A stretch of 64,000 nucleotides of DNA from Helianthus annuus (Eukaryota > Streptophyta > Magnoliopsida > Asterales > Asteraceae), in NCBI RefSeq assembly GCF_002127325.2, contig NC_035433.2, positions 11,088,645 to 11,152,644 on the forward strand. The letters run 5' to 3'. A model generated the notes under the pieces. That model was not told where the DNA came from, did not search any database, and saw nothing but the letters and a program-made list of their open reading frames with translations. The position numbers and the translations under genes are program-made. Positions 55,585 to 64,000 of this stretch are shown here, one piece after another (position 1 is the stretch's first letter; each line of letters opens with the position of its first letter).

Positions 55585-57321
55585 TTTCCTCCTTTACCAA
55601 GCTGAAGATTCCAGTTGCAAATCTCATCAGCTTGAACCACTAACCCTCTGTGGGGATTAGTGTTTGTGGATCCAGATGTATTTCCTCCCACGGGAACTAT
55701 TTGTCTGTCAGAATTGTTGTTCTGTTGTTGTTGAGGCTGTCTTTGATTCCTGAAAGAATTATGATTGCCTTGCTTAGATGGCTTCTGACATTCCCGCTTG
55801 AAATGACCCTTTTCACCACAGTTGAAGCAGGTGACAACATTCTTATCAAAACCATACTTGGTGTTGTTGTTGCTTTCCAAGTTGGTTCTCCCCGTCCTTT
55901 CCATGAACTCTTTTTGCTCTTCGAATAGCACTAGCAAGAGCCCATTTGATATCCATCATCTCAAACTCTTCTTTATCAACTTGCTGATAATCTTCATTGG
56001 TTAGATTGATATTTCCAATCTGACCTGCAACCAACCCACAGTAAGCACTAACCAAGGTGTTCAACATCTCCATATGCTCCTTGGCTATCTCGACACTGAC
56101 TTTTGAAAAGTTGGAAGTGTCCAATCTGACAGTGTTCGGATTAGAAGTAGCTTGAAAGCTTGAAGAACTTCCATAAAACCCTTGCTGTTGCGGTTGTTGC
56201 TGCTGAGCTCTGCTTGGATCTAAGAAAGGCGGTGGAGTGAATTGCTGAGCTGTCTGTTGCACATACTGTTGTTGAGAAGAAGAAGAATCTGGTCTTGAGA
56301 ACATTGTATATGCTAAAGGATCAAACTGATTCGTTGTGGAAGGTCCGGTGTTAGAGATGAAAGCTGTTTGAAGCTTAGCATGTTGAGAGGCTGGCTTTTC
56401 TCCACTAATACCACCTGCAATCCCAAAATACATCTCTGGATTCTGAGGAGTTATTGTTCTTTTTGCCTTGAGCTTTTCTTCTACATCTTTGTTCTCCAAT
56501 TTCTGAATTAGCTCATAAACGGTGATTGTGTCCAGAACACCATTTTCCTTGAGAACTTCAAGATAACCGCTCCATTTTGCTGGTAAGCTAATCAGCAAAT
56601 CTCTTCACCATTTCTTGTGGAGTGGCGGTGACTCTGAAAGCAAACATTTCACTCAACAGATGATGGAACCTTGTAGACAACTCTGCCAAACCCTCGTTCT
56701 CCATACACGTGAAACCTTCAAACTCTTTCTTCAGCAATTCTTGCTTGATCTTCCTAGACTGAGCATTTCCTTCACATCGTAACGTGAGCATATCCCACAA
56801 GCTTTTAGTAGTCGTGCAGTAAACAAACTGGTGGTATATGTCTCTGTGAAGAGCTTGCGTGAGAATCATGAATGCTTTCTTTTCTAACTCAAAATTTCTT
56901 CTTATCATCATCAGACATAGTGCTGTAAGTTTCTGGATTCGATCCTGCAACTTCCAACTCGTTTTCAAATGGAGTGAAGAAACACATCCATAGATCTTGA
57001 CCTGCCCCTGAACATAAGTTCTCAGCCTTTCTTTCCACCATCCCCAATCATTGATGTGATTTAGCTTTGGCGGTTTTGTGCTTGTACCAGTTTCACTGTC
57101 GTTCTGGCATCATTGCTTGAATGCTGGCTGCTTTGATTTGTGACCAATGCCCATTGATTTGCAGTTATCATTGCAGCTTGAGGTGGAGCAATAGCCTGCA
57201 TCCATGCAGTTTTGTTGAACTCTGACGCAGATTGCGTGGCTGATGATTGCGTAGCTGATGATTGTGGAGTCAAAGTTGTTGTAGTCCACGCGGATGGATC
57301 CCACTGACCGTTTGTTCCCAT
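55560..57321 (-). pseudogene. Copia I gag N-terminal region, several frames
   Basis: Start MGTNGQWDPSAWTTTTLTPQ (ATG 57319-57321), stopped after 86 codons. The core at 56588-56968 has SLWDMLTLRCEGNAQSRKIK and LLKKEFEGFTCMENE (retrotransposon gag of Copia type). 55846-56598 continues with WSGYLEVLKENGVLDTITVY, a Gln-rich stretch and VSVEIAKEHMEMLNTLVSAY. 55560-55937 has the first CCHC knuckle, CFNCGEKGHFKREC. Frameshifts near 57060, 56970, 56590, 55930 and 55570 break it. It would form the particle shell. Confidence 0.85.
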
Positions 57322-58143
57322 TTTATAAAAATTAATATATTAAGTGAAAATTGATTTAAAATTTGAAAAATTAATTTTCACAAACTATGTTAAAATGTTG
57401 AAGAGAAACAAACAGCCGAAAGATCAAGGATCGAAAGACCTGAAAAACAAAACTGTTAATCTTAAACAAATAAGGATCGAAAGATAAACACTTGTTCGAA
57501 AGATAGACATTTGTTCGAAGGATCAACAGTGTTCGAAAGATCACTGTTGAATTTCGAACAATGACTTCGAAAGATTCTCCAAGACGAAGGATCCTTATCT
57601 TTCGAAATGTAACAGTAGCTCGAACAATATATCCTTCGAAAAGATTCCTTGGCTCGAAAGATAACTCACTGACTTCGAAAGATGTTCGAAGGATGGGTAT
57701 CTGTCGAACCTCCTTGATCGAAAGATGATCTTTCGACTTCGAAGGATATCTATCGATGAGATCTGACACAACTGACACAAAGTTGACAGGTTGGTGAAAA
57801 GGTGATGTGGTTGGTAGACAACTTTCGGCAGAAGGGATGTTCTGACCTCAACTTTTCACCAACTCAGATTTGACTTTTGAAATATTGCCCAAAAAGGAAG
57901 CTTCTTATCTAGAAACCGGTACCGGAGTTAGCAGGAATCTTGGCCGGAAATAACCAAACCTTTTAGAACAAGATTTTTAAGTTACCCAAACCTTCCCTTA
58001 ACACACCCGGTTAGTTTAGAACACGTTTTTAAGTCTAAAAAAGCAAGAAACACACTACAAACGGGTGCTAAATCAAGTGAGTTTTTGTCCAAATACTCCA
58101 AAGTCTTGTACAAAACCCGGTTTTTAACAAGGAAAAGAGCCAC
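57322..58143 (-). other. Copia I 5' leader with TCGAAAGAT motif cluster
   Basis: 820 bases between primer site and gag. 57410-57760 is dense in TCGAAAGAT/TCGAAGGAT and reverse complements, the same motif as in the LTRs and the pol-downstream spacer. Two short minus-strand frames through the cluster are not genes. Confidence 0.7.
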
Positions 58144-58156
58144 GGCTCTGATACCA
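58144..58156 (-). other. Copia I primer binding site
   Basis: TGGTATCAGAGCC on the minus strand, two bases from the LTR end; initiator tRNA-Met type. Confidence 0.9.
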
Positions 58157-58158
58157 CT

Positions 58159-58825
58159 TGTAGGTCCCTCGGAGGTTGAGGTTAAACCTTATCCTTGTTA
58201 TGTTTAACACTCTAGCAAGTGCGAAATCCAAGCTAGAATGCAAACCGATAGTTTAGATGAAAGCACAAGTTACAAAGAGAAAGAGTAGACACGCAATATA
58301 TCAAAGTTTTCTCTTGTATTTCAGTGGACACGGTTACAGCCCTTGACCAAACTGAAATGCTCTCTACAAGACTTGGTTCACTCACATGCACTATCCAAAG
58401 ACTCTAAGTGTCTAAATGTGAACTGAACCATACATGGGATATATATACCAATAACAGATTGCATGTGTCGAAGGATCAGAATGTCTGTCGAAGGATCATC
58501 TATCGACCAAAATCTCTCCGAAGGATCCATACATACCTCGAAGGATGATGTATCCTTCGAGGTCCATCTGTATCCATCGAAGGTTATCCTTCGAGGTCAT
58601 CGAAGGATGTAAACTATCCTTCGATGACATCCTTCGAACACTAACAAACTTATACACTAAGTGTTGACTGTTTGGCCAAGTCAAACCAGGAGGATGGTTG
58701 ACTTGGTCAAACTTACAGTCAAACACATATACAAACCAAACACAAGACGTAAACAAGACTAACAAAAGACATCGTTTTATAACATTACAAAATACAGACA
58801 AAGTACAGACACAAGTGCACCAACA
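58159..58825 (-). repeat. Copia I 5' LTR
   Basis: 667 bases, same length as the 3' LTR but with clear differences, concentrated at 58384-58500 and 58640-58760. The TATA run is at about 58439-58450 and the motif cluster upstream at 58465-58640. Confidence 0.9.
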
Positions 58826-60078
58826 GTGGGTTTTTAGTGGTTTAACTTGTGTTTCTTGCATTTAAACTTCACGAACCACAACCTTCCCCTATAAAATCCA
58901 AGTGCAATCCAAGCATTTTTCACTTTCTTTGCACTCTCTAAACTCTCTCAAACACACACAAATTGCAGCTGAATTCCAGATTCGAGCAGATTCATACCTC
59001 CACACAAAAGTGAGCATAACTCACTCGTTTCTTGTCCGATTCACTCGATTCTTTTTCCTACTTCTTTGGATTGATCTTAGCAACGTTTCCAGAGGTTTTC
59101 CCTGGAAAACCATAGCCTAGAACGTCGTCAAAAAGGCTCCAAAGTGGACTGATTTTTCTGTTCTTGATTCAAACTTTGATAAACATGATTAAACTTGAGG
59201 AAACTCATCTCAAACCTATGTCCTTATGCTTATAGCCACATCTATAGTTAGTTAGGCTTAAAATCAAGGTTGAGACATGTAAAATCAGAGGTGTAAACCT
59301 CACAAACTTTCTGTTTTGTTCAAGGGTTTAACCCAAAAGTGATGTTCAAGCTTAAGACTTGATGATTGTGTGATTTAGGATTAGCTTGGGTTATCCTACT
59401 TGAAAATCCACACATTGCTTGATGTTTTCTCATAGATTAGTTGTTCATATTCTATTATTTCTTGTAATTTCATGACCCTCCTTGAATGTTCATAACATCA
59501 AGTGTAGTGGTGAACATCTAGAGGTACCTAAATGGAAGACTTGTTCTTCCTACCTCCTACATGACTTGTATGATATCAAAAGAGGTTTCTAAATGGGGGA
59601 TTCATCCTCCTACCTCATGCTTGACCTATATGACATAATGTATACTATACCATACTTATATATTATCTAAGTAATCGAACTTTTGATGATGAACTAGTGG
59701 TCATTTGTCAATATAGTAGGTTATATCATCTAAGGACCATAATGCTTGTCATGATTCTAATGGGCATATTGTCCCATGAAAACATTCAAACTCTTTGAGT
59801 TTCATAGTGTAAAGGACAAGTCTTATGTGTGCTAGACGATTACTTTTCATATGTTTATTTTCATGTACTTAAATTCCAAATCCTTAAACCATATGTAAAC
59901 ATATCTTAAACCCCAAATCGAACACATTCAACTTCCTAGTCTCAACAACTTTGTCACATTGGATAATCGGAAGGACTTAGCAATTTTGTGAGTATACTTG
60001 ACCCATTTTACCGTTTTCACATACTTTTGGGTGTAACATGTTTTTATATACAAAACACACTTAGTATACATATTCTTA
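58826..60078 (+). repeat. Presumed right part of LTR H, or unrelated LTR-like sequence
   Basis: Noncoding. It has its own TATA-like CCCCTATAAAATCC at about 58887, although the left part of H already has one just before the Copia insertion. An imperfect duplication of about 65 bases lies at 59519-59640 (ctaaatg...tcctacctc). It runs to the N gap. Continuity with 41873-42888 is not proven. Confidence 0.45.
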
Positions 60079-60091
60079 NNNNNNNNNNNNN
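60079..60091. other. Assembly gap (13 N)
   Basis: Unknown bases; sequences on the two sides are unrelated, so the true distance and even adjacency are uncertain. Confidence 0.98.
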
Positions 60092-60640
60092 CCCGGGGAG
60101 ACCATGATATTCAGCTTGATGTTCTAAAATTTGTTGCATATCACTAAAACGTCGTTTTCTCAAATATCTTTTCATATATAGTTCAATGATATACGTACAA
60201 AAATTGTGAAGACTTCCCTATTCACTCGTGCCGACATTTTTAAATAGTCATCCATTATGTCGGAAGTATTGCCGTAAGCCCAATTGTCTTAGGGCGGCCG
60301 TAACCTTCTAACCACGGGGTAAATCCTAAATTACCACGCGCATTCGGGTCTAGTCGGAAAAAAGCATAATTATCCTCTAAATTCTTTGTTATTCTTAAAA
60401 AAAATTTTTACTCATATGAAAAAACGCCTACATTCTTTCATCATACGTTGGTTCGGGTGAGAAATAATCGTTACCAGCAAATCATTTGCAGTTCCGCGTT
60501 CACGAACAATATACTTCTCCGTTTGGGTTGGGGTTGGGAAGTCCCTTCAATCTGCATCTTCACAATACCTTTATCACCATTGTCACTGCTGATAATATTA
60601 ATTCCGCCCCAACGTAGGATGTGGATGACAAAATAAATTA
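60092..60640 (-). pseudogene. HARBI1-like (PIF/Harbinger) transposase relic
   Basis: Minus-strand translation across frames gives RERGTANDLLV, DYFSPEPTYDERM and AFFHM near 60420-60520. Next come RITKNLEDNYAFFRLDPNAR and GNLGFTPWLE (60300-60390), then DDYLKMSARVN-like and KRYLRK-like pieces, and finally HQAEYHGLPG next to the gap. This order matches the N-terminal part of plant HARBI1-like proteins, in which HGLPGMLGSID precedes the first catalytic D. That catalytic part is missing into the gap. There are several stops and shifts. Confidence 0.6.
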
Positions 60641-60949
60641 TCTTACGAATCGCTTGAACTTGAGAATCATTTTATATATTTGAATTTTTTGGATGGTAAA
60701 AATGAGTAAGAAAGTTTGGACTAACCAACTCTGGTGCATCTCAAAAAAAAAGTATTACCGATTTAACGACTGTAGTTGGGATCAAAAATTTTCACCATGT
60801 GCTTAACCATGCTGCATATAGTTGCTCAATTGAAGAATCATAGAGAAACAGATATGGAGTTAAGCATTGAAAACAATTGATTGGACAGAATCTATAAATA
60901 ATATACATACTTGAAACGATGATATATAGTTATGGAAGATGGAAACAGA
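60641..60949. other. Unassigned spacer
   Basis: About 310 AT-rich bases; I see no gene, repeat or element end. Confidence 0.5.
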
Positions 60950-61419
60950 AACCCTTTGAAGGAACACCAACATCGTATCCCTAGGGGCAGAAGTAACACC
61001 CTCGGAGCCTGGCTCGGTGTAAGTACTGGTGCTAGATCCTCCATCATCTCAAGACACTGAGCGGCTGTCTTGGTCTTCATCATGTTGCCTCCTGCTGTGG
61101 AGTCAAGCAGTCTGTTAGTCGCTTCAGAAACTCCGTTATAGAATTTCTCCATGACTCTCCACTCCTCAAGGAGATGGTGTAGGCACTTGTTTGCAGCGCC
61201 TTAAACTATCCCAAATCTCGTATAAATACTCCCTGGCTAGTGAATGCGTAGATGAGAATTTCTAAGATGAGCAGTTTTCATAGGTGGGAAGTATTTCTGT
61301 AGGAATTTAGACCGAAGATCATTCCAAGTGGTAATTTGCTCCCTGTGGGAGGAGTCCAACCATATAGCAGCCTGATCAGTGAGTGAGAATTGAAACCGAG
61401 ATGAATGGTCCTCATGACG
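60950..61419 (-). pseudogene. Element K: Athila-type gag fragment
   Basis: On the minus strand from 61419: FQFSLTDQAAIWLDS, REQITTWNDLRSKFLQKYFP and PMKTAHLRN, then stops and a shift near 61200, then MEKFYNGVSEATNRLLDSTA and AAQCLEMMEDLA. This is the gag core of an Athila/Tat-type element, distinct from that of B. It is cut at 61420 by Copia copy L. The rest of the element is not visible. Confidence 0.7.
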
Positions 61420-62072
61420 CCTGTAGGTCCTCGGAGGTTGAGGTTAAACCTTATCCTTGTTATGTTTAACACTCTAGCAAGTGCGGAATCCAAGCTAGAA
61501 TGCAAACCGATAGTTTAGATGAAAGCACAAGTTACAAAGAGAAAGAGTAGACACGCAATATATCAAAGTTTTCTCTTGTATTTCAGTGGACACGGTGCCC
61601 TTGACCAAACTGAAATGCTCTCTACAAGACTTGGTTCACTCACAATGCTCTCACAAATGTCTCTATTGTCTTACTGTGAACTGAACCATAACATGGTATA
61701 ATATACCCATAACAGATAACATGCTCGAAGGATCAGAAATTCTGGTCGAAGGATCATCTATCGACCATAATCTCTCCGAAGGATCCATACATACCTCGAA
61801 GGATGATGTATCCTTCGAGGTCCATATGTATCCATCGAAGGTTTGTCTTTCGAGGTCATCGAAGGATACAAACCATCCTTCGATGACATCCTTCGAAATA
61901 TACAAACATAGTGTTGACTGTTTGGCCAAGTCAAACCAGGAGGATGGTTGACTTGGTCAAACCTACATTCAAACATTAAACAAACCAACACAAGACGTAA
62001 ACAAGACTAACAAAAGACATCGTTTATAACATTACAAAATACAGACAAAGTACAGACACAAGTGCACCAACA
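61420..62072 (-). repeat. Copia copy L 3' LTR (653 bp)
   Basis: Shares at least ten diagnostic variants with the 3' LTR of Copia I (for example ATAACATGGTAT, AAATTCTGGTCG, GGTTTGTCTTTCG) against that element's 5' LTR. Small deletions, such as one base of CCC near 61428 and several bases in the CACGGT...CCC stretch, make it shorter. The TCGAAGGAT cluster is at 61725-61895. Confidence 0.9.
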
Positions 62073-62099
62073 AACTCCCCCTTGGCTGTAGCTTTGTCT

Positions 62100-64000
62100 C
62101 GATCTTCGTGTCTTTAAGTCTCGGACGTCCTTTCACTGTCAAATGATGTGATGACCATGCACTTCCCGCATTAACCAGGAGATTGAAGCAGTACAAGGCC
62201 ATCTTCTGAAACTTCATTGCTTGATCCCGATCCCGAACCAAGTAGTTTATCTCATGATCCTTCAGAACAATAATATCCGATCTGGACATGTTAGTAATCC
62301 ACATCGGATCTATTATTCTAAAGTTCTCCTGACTATCTCTGAATAGGATCACGGCTTCTCCAGTATCCGCATCGTAGACCCAGCAACGAAAGTTTCCTAG
62401 AAAGTCAGTCTTCATCTTCAGCAAAGGTATCTTCTTCATCACTTTTGGAGGATCATACACCAAACGATAGCGAGCAGTGTTTGTTTCTGGATCAAGTGTA
62501 AATCTGATCTGCTCGTATCTAGGAAACTGTGGCTTGTATAGAGGATCCTTCCAGCCCCTTCTTCTTTCCAACCTGATTTTCTTAGCAAACAGATCCACCA
62601 TCTTTTCTTCGTCTCGATTGATAACATCTAGTTGAGCTAACACTGCAACATCATAGTACGGAAGTGAAAGAATACTGAGAAGAGTTCTGAAATACTGAAG
62701 ACCATTTCTCGTTTCACGACCATGCAGTGAAGTTCCTTACAACATCCAACTAATAATGCGACCCCCGAGCCCGATTCTTTTCCAGACTCATATAATTAAC
62801 CCTGATCCCAACGGAGCGAGCGGAGGAGGATTCCTAGCAAGGAAATCCGCTCGCCATTCATTCACTGTCTTCTCACGGTTTTCTTGAGCTGTCGGAGAAT
62901 CTGAAGAAAAGATTGGCAAATTCTGCTGTCTTTTCTGCCACATAATCATCATCAAGAGCATTCACCTCCGCATTGTCTTTCCCACAATAGGGGGACGTTC
63001 AGGATCCGAACCGATGAAGATTTCATCAATTGTAGAGAAATCGGTTTGGTCCTGAACCAACGGAGTAGCATCAATCATGCTTACAGCAACCTCATCCAAT
63101 TCTGTCAGAGCCAGTACCTGTTCATCAGACATTTCGGTAACATGTTCTCCCTCTTCTAACAGTTCACCCGTGACTGGATGATACCGCTGAGCACCTGAGG
63201 ATTCAGGGAGATCTGCAAACGTTTCTGGTTTCCAGACTAACATGCTCATGCCCTGTAGAAGTTCCCAGTGTTTCTGTCTGCTCAGATGGGCCAGTAGTAG
63301 CTGTGGAAGGAGCAGTAGGAGCATCTTGAGATGTACCAGACCCACCTGCAGCCCCGGATGCAGTTGCACCGGAACCTGAGGCAGCTGGTTGATCCAGATT
63401 TGCTGCATCATCATCCTTGTCATCCTCACGCCTTGAGGGTACAATGCCTAATGCATTGCATCTTTCATTCCACAGCGTACCTACTTTGTATTCCAACTTC
63501 TTGAAGTTTGCTTGAACAGGCTTGAAGCCTTCTATTAATCGATCATCGCGATTTTTATAGCGCTCTGACAGCTCTTCATGCTTCTGCCTTAGTGCTTTTG
63601 GCCTCATTCTCCAACACATACTATGCCTTTTCATTATCTCGACCTCCCTATCACGAGCCCTGTTGGCTTCTTTCAACTTTTTCAATTTCTAGGGCCTGTT
63701 CCTTAATCTTGAGATTCTGAGCATTAACAATTGAACACAGCGTGTTGTGTGCCTCCACATCTCGTGTTCGTTGCACACGATACTCTTCAATCGTTCTTGT
63801 ATGCCGACCAACTATGGAACCCAATTCACTGACTGTTCAATCAGGAATTGAATCTTTTCAGATTCAGATAAACCAGACAAAGTCTCTGCCAGAGTCGGTC
63901 GCGAAGGCTCAGGTCCCTGAGGAGCCAGACTGACCAGCCTGACCAGAAGCACTGTAGGACCAGTAATAACAAGAGTAGGTCGGACATGTGTACCTGAGGC
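62100..64000 (-). pseudogene. Copia copy L extra ORF, C-terminal part, frameshifted
   Basis: Counterpart of 43597-45480. The last ~200 codons are open here (62032-62643) with TGG where Copia I has TAG, so this copy retains RRRGWKDPLYKPQFPRYEQI and continues past the point broken in I. Upstream, single-base gains and losses (for example in homopolymers near 62765, 62909, 63230, 63600 and 63680) shatter the frame. It shares with Copia I the one-base shift at the end of the 890-codon frame (near 62985). Confidence 0.8.

Larger units (their letters stand above)
42889..58825 (-). mobile_element. Copia I: Sirevirus-like retrotransposon, 15.9 kb, minus strand
   Basis: Equal-length 667-base LTRs at 42889-43555 and 58159-58825; primer binding site at 58144-58156; polypurine tract at 43556-43567. 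Domain order on the minus strand: gag, pol (protease, integrase, RT, RNase H), 2.7-kb spacer, then a long extra ORF. No target duplication (left atttt, right gtggg), and the LTRs differ at many positions, so the element may be a recombinant. Pol is intact, gag and the extra ORF are broken. Confidence 0.85.
61420..64000 (-). mobile_element. Copia copy L: 3' LTR and extra ORF, minus strand, runs off window
   Basis: Near-identical in layout to 42889-45480. LTR 61420-62072, polypurine tract, then the extra ORF in minus orientation to the window end. Inserted in gag of element K. Many one-base insertions and deletions relative to Copia I. Confidence 0.9.

Noticed and set aside
1..64000. Host protein-coding genes, tRNA or rRNA genes
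   Set aside because: Every long frame was attributable to a transposable element or its shadow; no RNA gene structure was seen by eye.

Overview
This is a stretch of plant nuclear DNA made almost wholly of transposable elements nested inside each other. I see no host gene, rRNA, tRNA or CRISPR array. tRNA-iMet-type primer binding sites, Ty3 chromovirus, Athila and Tat protein families, a Sirevirus-like Copia element and an L1-type LINE all point to a eudicot. The style of the proteins suggests Asteraceae, but that is from memory and was not searched. Letters A to L below name the elements.

Left half (1-28918), plus-strand frame of reference. The end of a Ty3 LTR (1-469) abuts a decayed Tat-lineage element A: gag, protease, RT, two RNase H domains and integrase at 470-5018 and 24888-25330, then an antisense accessory ORF at 26205-28530. 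A is split inside integrase by Athila-like element B (5019-24882, minus strand, target duplication acagg). B carries chromovirus C (8180-20660, minus strand). C carries LINE D (14465-18397, minus strand, target duplication of at least 16 bases). This is a four-level nest. B has lost its primer binding site, reverse transcriptase and integrase. C keeps every domain but in broken frames.

Right half (28919-60078). Chromovirus E (plus strand) has a 3.7-kb LTR and was hit by a Mutator-type MITE in its leader (9-base target duplication), a solo LTR F in gag (agacc), a deleted LTR element G in gag (actgt), and LTR H just after the RT catalytic motif. H is in turn split by Copia I (42889-58825, minus strand, 15.9 kb). 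I has an intact 1148-codon pol, a broken gag, and a long extra ORF (890 codons, once nearer 1150) of unknown function between pol and the 3' LTR.

Right end (60079-64000). A run of N is followed by a HARBI1-like transposase relic, an Athila-type gag fragment (K), and a second copy of the Copia 3' end (L). L is very close to I but full of single-base indels, which may be partly assembly or read error.

The least expected signal is architectural. LTRs with different ends and coding lineages (C, F, G, H, I, probably B) each carry short perfect inverted repeats or clustered palindromes upstream of the putative TATA box. The palindrome sequence is mostly family-specific but the placement recurs. 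Other notable points are a probable 83-base intron in the gag of C, a LINE whose 5' end is fused to a copied piece of its host element's gag, and a Copia element whose two LTRs seem to come from different copies.
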